64,000 nucleotides of DNA from positions 1,400,091 to 1,464,090 of the forward strand of contig VWZW01000522.1 in the NCBI GenBank assembly GCA_013397115.1, read 5' to 3'. The stretch comes from Edolisoma coerulescens (taxonomy: Eukaryota; Chordata; Aves; Passeriformes; Campephagidae). Position numbers and translations under genes: made by a program. The notes beneath the pieces were generated by a model. The model ran no database searches and was not told where the DNA came from. It saw nothing but the letters and a program-made list of their open reading frames with translations. Of the stretch, positions 36,551-49,479 are shown piece after piece; position 1 is the stretch's first letter; each line of letters opens with the position of its first letter.

Positions 36551-39500
36551 ACAATCACATTCCTATTGCCCCTGTTGCTGGAAAATGCCTGCTTTGCTTG
36601 CCATGCAGAGCAGCAAGGGCGGATGCCCTCCCCGGCTGGAGAACCTGACTCCCAGCCCAGGTTTCCCTGCTCAGTAAGTACACTCTAATTTACATTCCTC
36701 CCAAGTTAGTAAGCTCCAGCCCAGCCTTGAATCCTTCTTGAAAATCCTGGACTGATTCAGTTTCCCCCTGAAGAAGCTCCTCATAAACTCTGGCTCACCC
36801 CACATACATACATTTCATTTTAATTAAAAAATACCTTGCTGGCATGACAAGCTATACAAGTTTTGCTAAAATATTAAATAATAAAAAAAACCCCTCTGAA
36901 CCCTCAGGTCTCTGTCACAGAGAGATACAATACATCAAACATCTGTCCAGAACAGAACTGAGGATAGTCATAGCATTTGGAGGTTTAACTTCTTTCCATT
37001 TATCATTGTGACGTGTTTCGGATTTGGAGGTAAGTTCCTTTGCAGCGTGATCATAGGTCACCTTTTTCTTTTCCCCTATAGCCGTATGAAAGTTTTCCTC
37101 AATATTTTTTTTAATGGAAAGTCTTTTACTACTTTAAAATATAATTTTTAAAAAAAGAAAAACTCCTCCTCACATTTCCACCTGTTTTGGGCACGGAAAT
37201 AGGATGCGTTTCTCCATTCCAATTCCTCTCCTATCACATTAGTTGTGCAGTGATTTCTTTTTAGTTCTGCACTGTGCTTTGCCTCTTCCAATTTCAACTC
37301 CTCGTTTACAGTCATTGATTCTTCATATGCTGAGGATCTACTCCAGGCTGGCACATTTCAGCCTGTGAAGCTATCCATTAGTCTCAAAGCGCTGTTTAAA
37401 ACTCTTCAGCAACTCCATCTTTGGGGCTTTAATATATCTGTGACAGTGACCTGTATATAGTTTTGCTGTAGGGTTAGGTCTGGGGATGGAGGCATGCTCT
37501 TGCTCCACTTTCTCCAGAGTCCCAGGCTCCCTGTCCCAGTGCTGGGGGAGGAGATAAAATCTACAGGAAGTTGTGTGATGTATTGAGAGCTGTGTAAGCA
37601 GGTCCATAGAAACAGAGAGCAATGAGGTGGGGTGTAGGTACCACCTCTGGTATGTGGGCAGGCACATCCAGCTGCTGGGGTTCTCAGCCAGCATCTTTTT
37701 GGGGTGTCGGGAGAGAGCAACTGAGAGCAAGCAGTCAGGGAAAGGCATACTGCAACGTAAACCAGCACAGGGACACTGCTGAATGCGCGCTACTGAGGTG
37801 TGTTGAGATGTTGCTCCAGCTGGACAATTAGCCTGGTGTTATAAGCCCTCTCTGAAGGTATTATCAGGGCATCTTGGCATCGTGCTATGTGAGCACTTCA
37901 GCTGCAGCCCGTAGTCTGAGGGTTCAGACACCCAGCAGAGCCGTAAGGGACCTGGGTGGGAATTTCTAGGCAGCTATTTCTGCTGCCTGGAGAATACTTA
38001 ATCACAAGGTGCTGGGTGCACCTTGGACTGGAGCACCTACCTACCTTCTCAGGTAAGGCAAGTTACCGTGCAGAGAAGCTGTTTAGTTCTGTGAGACCGG
38101 GGAGGTGGTGGGCAAATGCTGAAGGGACTACATGCAGTGCGCAAGTCATTAGTTTTGTCAGGTGTTGGAGACCTACTTTTGTTACGCGTGGGTCCTCAGT
38201 TGTGATGGCTTTCTTCTGCTGGTGTCAGGGCTCGGCTTGGCTGCACCACGTGTTGCAGCTGCTGGTGTGCTGGACATTCAGGGCTGAAACCAGTTAAATC
38301 AGTGCAAAGCTGTGCTTCAGCAACTCAGCTGCCCCTGTCAGCCCAGCCTTGCTGACAGAGCTATACCACTCTCAATTCCACTACTACTTTATTTTCTGCT
38401 TGCATAAAGATCTTCCCACTGTACTTCAGTTCAAAGTTTAGGCATTCCTAGAGGCGTCCCCAGGGAATTTATCTTTGTACCAGGATGCATGTTGATATGA
38501 CTTCTTATCATCCAGACTAATGTTTTAATCTGTTTTTGAATGTCTCTTTCAGTGACAGTCCTCTGGAGTGCATTTCTTGGCCGTATAAATTCCTTTCCTG
38601 TTCATCCATGCACTTAATTTCAAGAGCAAGCCACCTTCATGGCAGAGGCATTCCACCTGAGAGCCATTTTGCTGAGGTTTCCGAAAGTGTGGTCTAGTAG
38701 ATTTAATATTTATTGTTATTTGTAGGGCATTTAATACTTATTTATTGCCTGTATAGAAATAAACATTTGAGGTTTCCAGTAGCTCAAGAAAACAAAGTCC
38801 AGCTAGACACCATTAAGACTGCGTACAAGAAGAAGGAAAAGCAGCAAAGAAATATCACCAAACTGACATTTCTAACATGTTTTTGTAGTGAAAAAAACTA
38901 CAAAAAGAGCAACTTCAGGTAGTCTAATCCACTGTCTGAAATCCTGAGCAGCACTGTATATGATGAAGTAGGTAAGAAATTGCATTGTGGAGAATTACAG
39001 TGCTAATTGCTAAGGGAAGTTTGCCTCTTAATCCTCCCTGTTGAGTTAGAAAAATGGTGTGAGCTGTATATGACTGACAGTGTGGCCGTGACCTTCTTGG
39101 TTTCTCTCTTCTGCACCAAGACCTCAGTTCAGCATGCCGTGGTCCCTCAGCCCCCTTCAATGACCTTGGTTATAATTGCCCATCTGGAGACTTTTGGGTG
39201 CCTAGAGTGGAGGTGAGAGGGCAGGTTCTGGCAAAGCTGATGCCTTACAGCAGAGCAGGCAGCTGCCAATCAGCCATCCAGGGGCATGAATCCATGTGGA
39301 TGTGCTAGGCCCAGGCCTCTGTTGAGAATCTCTGCACCAGCCTGCCTCTCTGGGGTGTTGCTGTTTGAGGCAGCAGCCCTGGGTTCTCCTCACAGGCTTC
39401 TGAGACCACAAGACATGGACATAATGTAAAATAAATTTTTAGAAAGTTTCTTTGTGCAACTAGTCTCCTTGTGTTGGGACGTGTCCTGGGTTTTATTCCA

Positions 39501-40800
39501 GCTAATGTATCATGATTCTCAAGATCCATGTAAAGACTAGTCCATTTTTAAATCCTCTTTTTCTAACCTCAGTAGTATCTGTGGCTTAAGGTCCCACACA
39601 TTAATTATATGTTGTATAATAAAGCATTTCCTTAGCAGCTCCTTAATTTATACAGCTGAAAATGTCTACTAGGTAGCATGCCTGTGTTTTCTATTATTAA
39701 TTTACTCTCAAAACTGGCATCCCAATTTACCTGCCAAGCTTTTCTCTCCCCGTCAAGTGCTCTCCCATGTCCATTTTGAAGTCAGAGATCATCCCTCAGC
39801 ATGACATCTCTTTCAGTGGGTGCTTCTAAGTCATAGTTTCAACATTATTTCCTAAATAGTTTTGAAACAAGTTAACCTTGGCTTGCTTCAGAGTTTCCTG
39901 GGCTCCTGGTTGTTCCTGCTCTCTGTCCCCCTCAGGTCTGCCATGGACCTTTCTCTGCCCATCCCTCAGGGGTATCGTATGCCCAAGACCATGCAGAAAG
40001 TCTTGCATTTTTCGTCTTCCGAGGCTGCTCCAATTACTTCACAAATGACAATTCTCTTTGAAACTCATAGTCTTGCCCATTTTTGGAGAAACTGACAGGA
40101 AAATCAGAGATCTCTCTGGAAAAGGGATGAAGCAAGTGCACCCTTCTCAAAGATTCAAAGGACTTTATTGAGCAGTGGTTTCACCCCACTTTCCAAGCTC
40201 TGGGGTTTATGTAATGATGGAGAGTTTCAAAACTTCTGTTTTATTGCATTATTAGAAGATCTTTTTCAAAAATACAGTGGTTAACACATGCTTGTTGCTT
40301 TTTTTCTAGGGGAGGTGCAAGGAATTTGCCCCATTTCCCACTCTGCACTCCTGTTCAGAGACAGAAAACCTTACACTAGTACCAATTAAGTGGTAAGCAA
40401 TGAGATGTACTGATGAATTTTTTGGGCTCAGAAGAGTTTCTGTGCTGCACTCATGGTAACATTCTCCTCCATGCTGCATGGGCTCAGCTGACAGTGTGGC
40501 AGGCTCAGGAGTTTAGCTACCTATATAAACCCTTGCAAAAAGTACTGTCTGATGATGTTTTCTTCTGTGGTATGATTTTCATTCTTTTGCCTTTAAATGA
40601 CTGTAGGTGTTTCCAATTAAATCAATTTTGCAGAGAGTTAAGATAGCCATAAAAACATCCTAAGTCTGCAGATATTTCAGATGTGAGGTTCCCTTCCAGG
40701 TGGAATTTTTCAAAATGAAATTTTGTGCAACTTTCAGTGCAGCATTTTTTTTTAATGGGTTTTCTTAGTGTTGAGAAGTTTGAGTCTGTGACTCTGTGCA
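36551..40800. other. Intergenic, nothing recognised
   Basis: No coding exon or named repeat is visible beyond possible diverged CR1 sequence up to about 36800. The open frames at 37371-37768 (-) and 37956-38297 (+) have no recognisable domains. Confidence 0.5.
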
Positions 40801-40822
40801 TGTGGGTGTGTGTGTGTGTGTA
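40801..40822. repeat. (TG)n microsatellite
   Basis: A short TG dinucleotide run begins TGTGGG and continues as about eight TG units before TACACC. It is a simple repeat with no other significance evident. Confidence 0.9.
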
Positions 40823-42110
40823 CACCTTCATCTGCGGTCTCTGCTCTTTCAAAAACTACAGTATTGAGAAAGCATAACCTTTTTAGAGACCAAAGTTCAC
40901 AAAGAGTTTTTTTTCTTTATCTCTCTTTATCCATTTTATTTATATGTATGATTTTAATAGCTTCATCCCTAGCTGTAAATAAATAGATACATAAACAAGA
41001 AAATGCTGGGGTTTAGCGTGCTGGGAGGCGTGGACTGAAACTGGATTTGTGTGGCTGAGGATCTATGCACTGAGCTGAACGTAATTGCCTCTAGTTCCTG
41101 TGCACAACATCTAATTTGTGGATTTAAAAGTCCATAAGTGCTCATTGCCATGATGGATCATAACAGCTTTTGAGGCACTTTTTCAGCACCACCGTGGTAA
41201 AAGATATTAATTTTAAATTACTCTGCATACATGCATTTTTCTGCATCTATGACAGACCATCAGTACTGACCACTGTAATGAAGAGGATCCATTATGGACT
41301 CTCCTGTGCTCCCAGAGGAGAAATCATGAAGGATAAATAAAGGTAACTGTGTAGACACACAAACGAATTTTCCTATTGTGCTGATAGGCTTGAGCTGAAA
41401 TAAAACAGGAATAAGGTAACGTGGTACGTCTTTCAGGTGAAGAGGTTAAAGTGTGGGAGCTTAAACCCAAACTGATGCTGTCTGCCATCTCCATCAGCCC
41501 CGTTTCAGGCTGTAAGAGGCAGAGGTGCTGAGGGTTTTTGTGAGCCTGCCCTTATTCACCACACCTGCGCCTAGGTACTGCAGATAGTGGAAACTTCCAT
41601 CAGGGGTCTCTGGCTAGCAGATGATCTTTACACATCACACCAGCGATACGTGGAAATTCAGAGAAGTCTGAGGAAGGGGTTGCAGCTTTTTCAGTCTGTT
41701 TCTATAAGGGGCAAATCTGCCACATGGGGACACAGGCCTTTGGCCACAGCGCAGATGTGCCAGCACAGTGAACCCTTGCACAGACATCCCAACTATGTCA
41801 CAGTGCAAAGTTCCCTGGAATTATCCTGCATGCGTGTGCAAGCATAAAAGAACCACTTAAAAACAAAAAACCTCCGTCACAATCTGGTGGCTGGGGCTAC
41901 ACTTTTAGCCAAGCTGCTACAAGTCATGGCTGCTGGATGCTGTGAAAATTACAGGACCATGTCTGGAGGAGACATGTGAGAGGTGGTAGGTAGCCCCCTT
42001 CCCAGTGTCCCTTCTTATGGCAAGTGTGTGTGTAGGATTGAGAAGGTGACTGCATGTGTGTTGTTGGATGAGGGGGGTGGAGACCAAAAAGGCACACGTA
42101 AAACCACAGG

Positions 42111-42128
42111 CTGCTGCTGCTGCTGCTG
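42111..42128. repeat. (CTG)6 microsatellite
   Basis: Six perfect CTG units in intergenic DNA. It is short and likely stable. Confidence 0.9.
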
Positions 42129-42539
42129 GTAGGAGCTCCCAGTTTAAAAGGGGCTTTGCTCAGAGGCTCTCATCTGCCTCTTGACTAGATAAGCTTTGGC
42201 AAGTCAGATGAGGAACAGATACACCTGAAAAGCACAAATCTAATACCCTGGGTTTGGGGTTCTTTTTCAGATTATGAAATGTGGCAACAGGAGAGGTGAG
42301 GAAAGGGGTCCTGAGGAGGCACAAAATCCAAGTGACAAAAAGCCAAGCCCTGCTTCAAGGAGGATTTGTCTTCTGCTGTGCACAAGCACAAAGAATCATG
42401 AAGAGAAGAGACATGGTAGCTTGAGGGGACAGTTTAGCAACATGCTTCTTTCTGCCAGAAATCAGGTCCTCTCCTCAGCTGGCAAAAGCTGCGCACAGCC
42501 CCCTCCTTGTCTGCGTGGGGATCGTTTCTGTATAACGTG

Positions 42540-44330
42540 AAATGAGGGGGAGGGAGAACAATTTTCCCTTCACAGCAATTATTTCAGCTTTTAATAAATA
42601 TCCAGGGTATGTGTACAAAATACGTTCAATATATGTATCACATGTTTAATGTATAATCATAAGTTACTGTGACACCCGTGAGAGAAAATAGGCACGTACA
42701 GCATATCTGTAGTATATGTTGCACAGCTCAATGTTTCTCTCTCATGGATACATATGGTATATTATCTGTACATTTACTGTGTGCATGCATGCTTACAGAG
42801 TTACATATTTATATTTTTCTGAAGAAAGAAGACTGATTTTTAAAATTCTGCAGCATGGGTATGTTATATAGTATGTACAGGTCAGATGGCTGTTGTGATA
42901 ATTTTGCTGTTTTGGGGATTAAATTAGAAAAATGTAAATTGTCCAGATCCTGAGGAGCCTAAGTCTCCTATTCAGAAGTAATTCGGGAAGAAAGTTCCCA
43001 TCATGTAAATGAACTTTGTACTGGCTTTTCTGAACTGAACTTGATTTTATATATGTAAGTATTTAGGTATTGCAAAACGCTTATATATAAGCTCCTTCTG
43101 TCTGAATATAAGGACTTGAATTTTTGAGACACACAGATAACAGCTCTAATGGGACCTTACTCCCACTCTCAGGAAATTTTTTTATAAAAACACTCTTGGC
43201 AACCATAGTAGAAAACTGCTCAGAATTAAGCTTAAATCTTAAGTGTCATGTACCTATGATTTTGTGAAAGTGTTTGTGATAGGACAATAAGGCTGTTCAA
43301 CGTCTGTGTGTTGTCAGGCAGACCTGCAGTGCACACAGGCTTCCAGTATGGCTGTGTTTCCATGAAATACTTTCTGTGTGGTATCATTTTTTTTCAATCA
43401 TGCTTTGGGTCATAAGACATGGGTTAATGCATCCTTTCCCAAACAAGTGCCAGCAAAACCTTTATACTCTGCCCCAACATGGACTATTCTGTAAATGCTA
43501 CCTTTTATTAAAGAAATATTTTGGAACAATCGCAGAGGGTTTTTAATAACGTTATTGGCACTCCAGCCTTCTGCCTCTAAAGCCAGATGACTTGGGGCTC
43601 TATAAACACTGGCAACACTTTCTACATGTCAGTAGCCTTATTGACTTCAACTCTGTACAGTACCTGTAGCAAAACCGAGAGTGCACCTCAACCACATGAA
43701 TAGGGGTTTTTTCCCTCTTTAAAACTTTTCACCATACATCATGCTGTCATAATTTTATGTTACAGGGAAGCTCAGGAATTTCCAGGTTGATGAGCAAGCA
43801 TCCCACAGGAAAGCAAAAATTCTCCCCTCACTTGGTGAAAACCTCTCCACTCTCAATTTACCTGGCAGAAAATCTTCAAGCTGGTCCCAAGCAAGCCCTA
43901 AGTTGAGCCTTGGCTATTGCAGTCCTACAGAAGTCAGTAGGACTAAGGCAAGGATTGGACAAGTTTCAGTGAAGTTTCAGTGGCTCTCTGTATAGGATTC
44001 CCAATCTAATGCCTGCTGCAGTCAGAAGGTGGATGTCGTCTGGTGGCAGGAGACATTGTGGTGGGGCTGGTAGTGGTTGCCTCTTGGGGATAGCTGAGGA
44101 CTTAAACTACTGCAGCCCTATAACTACCTGCAGAATTAGGGATTTTGTGGGAAAGGAAGGGATTTTTACCTAGCGGGTTGAATTAAAAAAGAAAAATAAA
44201 TAAATGGGAGCTGGTTTTAGCTGTTTTGTGCTTGGGAATAAGGAGAGCAAAGCCAACAGAAGGGTATGAGATGGGACAGAAAACGCAGGTGACTATGTCT
44301 GGAAGGCATAAAAAGGTAATTTAGTATGCA
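42540..44330. other. AT-rich intergenic stretch with TATA-like runs
   Basis: No gene is visible. The part from 42580 to 43120 has many TATATGTA-type alternating purine-pyrimidine segments. A perfect 12-bp palindrome, AATAACGTTATT, sits at 43545-43556 just after AACAATCGC. Nothing else is recognised. Confidence 0.45.
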
Positions 44331-45700
44331 TCTTTGTGATTTATCACATACCGATCCCCTGCATGTGCCGTGATGAGTGCGTGCAAAGGCGGAGAGTGCT
44401 GAGGGTGTGTGGATATACGCGAACCCGTGAGCACACAGTGGGGCCACGGGGAACCTGCTGTGGTACCCTGAGTGCCACCACTGTCACCACCCCCACCACC
44501 ATCTCTCTGGGGCTGGAGGCAGCTCTGTGAGGTTTTACGCCAGCACAGTGACAGGAGGAGTGTCCTTTCCTATGCGCCTGTCAGCTGGCTTTGCTCTCCC
44601 GAGGAAAGGAGTGCAGCGGGCGCTGGCGTTTCCCACTTGCTGGGGTGCAGGCACTGAGGGAGCAAGGCACCTCAGAATCCACCTCACTGCATCCAGCTCC
44701 CTCCGTGCAGCACTGGGGAGGCAGAGCCTGTCCTTCCCCTTACTCAACATGCTGCTGCTGTATTGAAAAGAGATGTTGCCAAGCCCTCCGACCTGGCAGG
44801 GCTCCCTTGGCATCTCTGCAGCTCCATCTGAAAACAGTGGGGCCATGTGGATTCGGGGGTGTCTGTGGAGGGATGGCAGGACAATCAGCACCTTCTGGCA
44901 GATGACATGCAAAAAGGCCCTAGTCTCCACATGTTTTTGCCCAGTCTATTTTGCAGAGCAAGGACAAGACCAGGACTGAAACTGGGGGCTGCCTTCAAGC
45001 TTGTTGTTGTTGTCCACAAAGCAGTCTCAGTGGGAAATGCATTTTGGAGTATGCTGCTTTGTCCCTCCTCTGGCTGCACCGTGAGGAGAGCATCCTGCAT
45101 CCCACGTGCCGTACCCCACACCCCATATCCTGCGTCCTGCATCCCTCATCCTGTGTCCTATGTCTTGCATCTCACACCTGCACCCTGCATTCCACATCCC
45201 ATGTGGGACCCAGTGGAGAGAGGACTGGGACCACTGCCTGTTAGCACTGGGTGCTCTCCCTCAGTGCTGGGAAAATTAAAGGCATCCCAAGGTGCTTTAA
45301 TAACAGGCTGCCCTGCATGATCAGCAAAGTCACAACAAAAGGCACAGTCACCAGTGTCAAGGGAAGGACTCTGTGGTGGCAGCTAAGCTCCCAGTTTTGT
45401 GCCAGCTCTGAGGAAAAAACCTTGAGTGTATGGAGGGGGCAGCATCCACAGAGTGCATCCTGCCTGGCCTAGCGAGCCCAGGACTGCAGTGTAAACAAGC
45501 ACCTGAGTGTGTGTCTGGCCTGAGTCAGCCTCTGGCTTCCCTCGCTGCCACCAAGGCTGCAGGAAATTTGGGCAGCAAAGTCCCTCCCAGGACTGCCGGT
45601 CTCCTTGTTGGGAGCTGGGAAGAAAACCCGTCAAAGTTGAGGAGGAGGAAAGGTGTGCCGAAAACTGAATTGCAAAGTAGAAAGGCAATTTTGACTTAGC
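44330..45700. other. GC-rich patch with overlapping open frames and a minisatellite
   Basis: GC content rises and open frames of 60-157 codons overlap on both strands (for example 44847-45320 on + and 44535-44930 on -). None matches a known protein. The proline/histidine-rich part of the 157-codon frame comes from the heptamer array at 45091-45201. I interpret the frames as by-products of base composition, though a non-coding transcript cannot be excluded. Confidence 0.5.
45091..45201. repeat. Heptamer minisatellite, about 16 copies
   Basis: The tract divides into about sixteen 7-base units of the form CATCCTG or CATCCCA, with point variants such as CGTCCTG, TATCCTG and TGTCCTA and one 6-base unit. 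The register holds throughout, so it is a genuine degenerate tandem array. Because 7 is not a multiple of 3, all three frames of one strand read a similar 7-residue periodic peptide, which explains the repetitive open frame through it. Confidence 0.88.
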
Positions 45701-45839
45701 CAAAGAGTCCTGAATTTCTTAGTCAGGAAAATAAAAAGCAGAGTGTGAATCTGCAGCTCAAGAGCCTTCCTAAAAGTGTCAATAATTTCCATATACAAAG
45801 AATTTATTTTAGCCTGGGATTTCAATGTAAAGTGATTCA

Positions 45840-46680
45840 ACTACGGAAAGTAGGACCACTTTATTGCTGTTCACAAATTCACATGCATTTATTCTGCTGA
45901 AAATTTGATATAGGGCATTTTTTGTATTCCCATTTATCGCTTGCCAAGAAATAATTAAGAATAGGAGCTAGAAGATTAATTTTAAATAAAAAATCTTCTC
46001 AAATGAAAATGTCAGGTCATAAAAATTCCTTTTAAATCATAACAGCATATAAATCTTTGAAATTAACCATGTAATTACAATGTCTATCAACTTTTACCTT
46101 GAGCTTTGAGCCTCTCTTTTTAATCTCCCATTCTTTTTTAATGAATAGCTATTTTGAAATTAAAAAGTACTGTTCATTACACATGCCCCACTATAATAGG
46201 GTTTTTATCATATTTGCTCTATTTAAAAATACTTGCTACTTTGTAATTATTCACACGCCGATCCCTTCCTATATTGAGTAGAAAATAAAAAATGAAATAG
46301 AAGTCAAAGGTGCTTTAGAGCTGAATGATTTACACAATTCATTAAGGACGGTGATTTTTCAGTTAGCATCAGATTAAATGGTTACTTACTCTCAAATAGC
46401 CCTTGGGGAGTTGAATTGCTGGGTAGCAAACAGATTAAAGTTTGCATTGAAAGAAAAATTGAATTCAGAGGTAATCAATAGCATAATAGGGGCAGTGAGT
46501 GGTGCCTGCTGCCTGAAATGAAATTACCATATTTTTAATCTTAATTTTCCACTCTGTTTATCTGACAGTGTGGATGTGCAATCCAAACAGATAATGAGAG
46601 AGTGGGATATTGACACTGCTGTCCTCTGGAGTGCTTGTTTTCAGTGATTAAATGCTGTGATCTGTGATTACTTTGTGCAA
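45840..46680. promoter_or_regulatory. Candidate conserved non-coding element, homeodomain-site rich
   Basis: This is an abrupt change from the GC-rich patch to about 840 bp of AT-rich, complex, repeat-free sequence. It has many homeodomain-type sites, including the palindrome GTAATTAC at 46071-46078 and TAATTA at 46244-46249. Further ATTAAT, TTAAAT and GATTAAA cores occur across the block. It has no open frame of note. This texture is typical of vertebrate developmental enhancers around transcription-factor genes. SOX21, the expected neighbour, is the most plausible target; this is inference. Confidence 0.42.
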
Positions 46681-46799
46681 GGATGTCAGAGCTGCTGGCC
46701 AGGACTATGGGAGGGACACTAGCTCAGCAGCTGTAGCTCTCTGGTCTCTCAGGTCCTAATGTCTGAAATTCATTTTCTGCCGGCTATATGGGGAAGGGG

Positions 46800-47400
46800 G
46801 AAATTGCCTCTTTATGTATATACTTCTGCTGCACAAATTACAATAATTAATCCCATTACTATTGTTGTCCTGATTCAGAAACGTTTAATTAGATCAATAT
46901 GTAGTGCACCCTCTCTGTAAGTGCTATATTAACGAGCTGCCAAACTTGCGAGGGATAGTAAGACATGAGTTATTATACAAAGCATGACTAGCAAAGTTTG
47001 GAGGTAAAGTGAATTATCTTTGTGGCAGAAGAAGACGGATAATGGAAAGCGTGATTGTACCAGAGATCCAGCAAAGCCAGTTGGTGCAGATATATGGAAA
47101 TCTGAAATGTAAATAATACCCATTGTAAGTATAACATCCGCAGTCTTTTAAAATGCAAATGTAATGATAGAGATGTTTTTGTAAAAAACATAGAAGAACT
47201 TGGGAACAAAACATGATTTAAAAATTGTAATACATTAACATAGCTAACACAACTGGAATGCAGAAGAATATAATGATGCAACCCCTTTTTGACAAACAAC
47301 CTCGAAGATTTCTCAATTCTATGAGTATGAAATCTCAAAATATTCCTGGTGTTTGTTGCTTAACCCAAATGCAGCGTAAGCCATTTGCATTTTGATTAGA
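46800..47400. promoter_or_regulatory. Candidate conserved non-coding element with OTX-type and POU sites
   Basis: Repeat-free AT-rich block. It contains TAATCCC (OTX/bicoid type) at 46848-46854 beside CAATAATTAATC, followed by ATTGTTG. A GTTTAATTAGATC stretch follows near 46884, and perfect octamers lie at 47153-47160 (ATGCAAAT) and 47383-47390 (ATTTGCAT). The co-occurrence of POU, OTX and homeobox sites suits a neural enhancer. Conservation and activity are untested. Confidence 0.4.
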
Positions 47401-49470
47401 ACCAGTGAGATAGTGTGTTCAGTATCAGGGCCTGATCCTGCCTGATAATGGGATTACTGGCATGTAGCAAGGTTGTTTGTGTTCCTCAGTCTTTCAGGGA
47501 TCAGGCCCTGGAAACAGAATTTAGGAAGCCTTGAAGTGTGTGCGTATGTGTGATGGATGGGTGGGTTACTTGAACCAGAGTATGTCAGGCCTTGGCAGTG
47601 TATTTATCAGCAACAGCTATCGTGTTCTCTGGAGAATTAGCATCTCTCCAGAATACAATTTCCACTTTTGATTACAGACTGAATTGAACTTCTCACTTTT
47701 CTAACATTGCCACTGGGAGACTCTCCTTGTGCACCGTCCCAAACCTTTGTATCAAAGATTACTTTGGTCTAAGAGAGGTTATTCTTTCAACCAGCCATTA
47801 GACAGCCATTTTCAGGTATTTTTAGGTTTTGCATTCTTTTGGGTTTGTTTCTTTGGGTCGGTGGGTGGGTTTTTCTCTCTTTTACTACAATGCAACATAG
47901 AAGGCAAGGTTTTACTTTCACGAGTGCTAGATTCTCGCAGCTACTGTTGCAGTCATTACTGTCTGGAAGACTTCACTCTTCCTGAGAATGAGGCGCAGCA
48001 TGAAGAGCTGAAGGACTCCTGAGTGCAGCTCCAAGCCATAAGCACAAGACCCTCAGTGTCTGTGAGTGTCTGCATCTTCACGGGGATCACATTTCTTGAA
48101 CTCTGCTTTGACAGAGGGTTAGGAGGATACACCTCACAGCAGGTAGTTCAGGAATGCCCAAAAGTCAGATCCATCTCTCTTTGCACGTATAGATGTAAAC
48201 ATGCATGTGCTATATTGATTTCCATAGATGAAAGCTGTAGTCCACAAGCATCCTCAAACTTTGCCCCTCTATAGTAATTTCTACAGAGCAGGGACGTGGG
48301 GCATGAGCTAAAATACAGCTGCTGCCTGGTCAGGTGTTCTTCACCAGACAGGGCTGTCTTTGCCCTTTCCCTTACAACTAATTCAAAGAGGTGTCATAAC
48401 ATGCTGAGTCATTCTTAATTTTACCTTCCCCTCTCTTTGAACACAGTTTGGATGCTCAGGTGGAAACAATGCAAAAGAACTTCTTTGCCTAGAGAAACCA
48501 AATCTCGGGAGCTCTGTAAGACCAAATCCCTGAAGGCTCAGATAAAGCCCTTTGTTACTTATAGGGAGCAAAAGCAGTAAAACAGCTGCTACTCAAGAAT
48601 TAATATAAAAAGTGGAAATTGCCACAGAAATACCACCCCACTATCAAAAACTGAAAGATGGCACAGTTGTAAAATTTCTGCCATTGCCTTCCTTAAAGAA
48701 GTAAACTTGTTCCTACTCTGGAGAAAACAGTAGTAAAAAAGACTTCAGAGGGAAATGCAAAAGGAAGCTAAGTCAGAAAAACACTTTGGCACATGCGTGT
48801 GCCCCTTGTATGGGGGCTGAATTACACCCTATGCAATGCCCAAAGGTGCAGATCTGGACTATTCCCATGTAGTTTCTGCATATGGTAAGCATTTGGAGGT
48901 TGATACAAAGAAATATAATGTAGCAAAATGTAGCTCAATGAACGTTAACAGAGATACCTGCAGGTATTCGTTAATTCCTGTTAATGTTTTTCTCTCAGTA
49001 AGTCATCATTGGCCATGTATGTTGCATTGTGCTATTCCTTTTCCCTTGCCTAATGTTTATGAGGATGAAGGCTCTGATGCAGCACTATTGAAATCTGTGG
49101 AAGTTTTATCACTGACTTCTGTGAGAGTGAGACCAGGATCAAAATGCACGTGGAGGTTTCCCCAGTCCTAATTCCCTATTTGTAACTTGTTTGTTGTTTT
49201 GTGTTTATTGGTTTTTTTTTTTTCCAATTTAAAACCTTTCTGTTGGCTCAAATTAAGTAATTATACAAGTATTTCTAGCACAAATTGTCATGAATGCTAA
49301 ATTATAATGCCTTTTAAAAGGAATGCTTAAATATATGACCTTGAAATTTGCTTTTTTTTTTTTTTTTTATTTTGCAAATGCTTATACCAGTAAAGTTGAA
49401 ATACACTGCAGCGCTTGGAAAGTGAGTGTAAAAGAGGTGTGAGTGAAGCAGAAGCAAATCCAGTTAAATA
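47400..49470. other. Intergenic, nothing recognised
   Basis: No gene or named repeat is visible. A T-rich run lies at 49210-49223 and a poly(T) at 49351-49369. The 111-codon frame at 48836-49171 shows no domain. Confidence 0.5.
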
Positions 49471-49479
49471 TCTGATCAA

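Noticed and set aside
44847..45320. 157-codon open frame with a Pro/His/Cys-rich stretch
   Set aside because: The repetitive part is generated by the heptamer minisatellite and the rest lies in GC-rich DNA where stops are rare.
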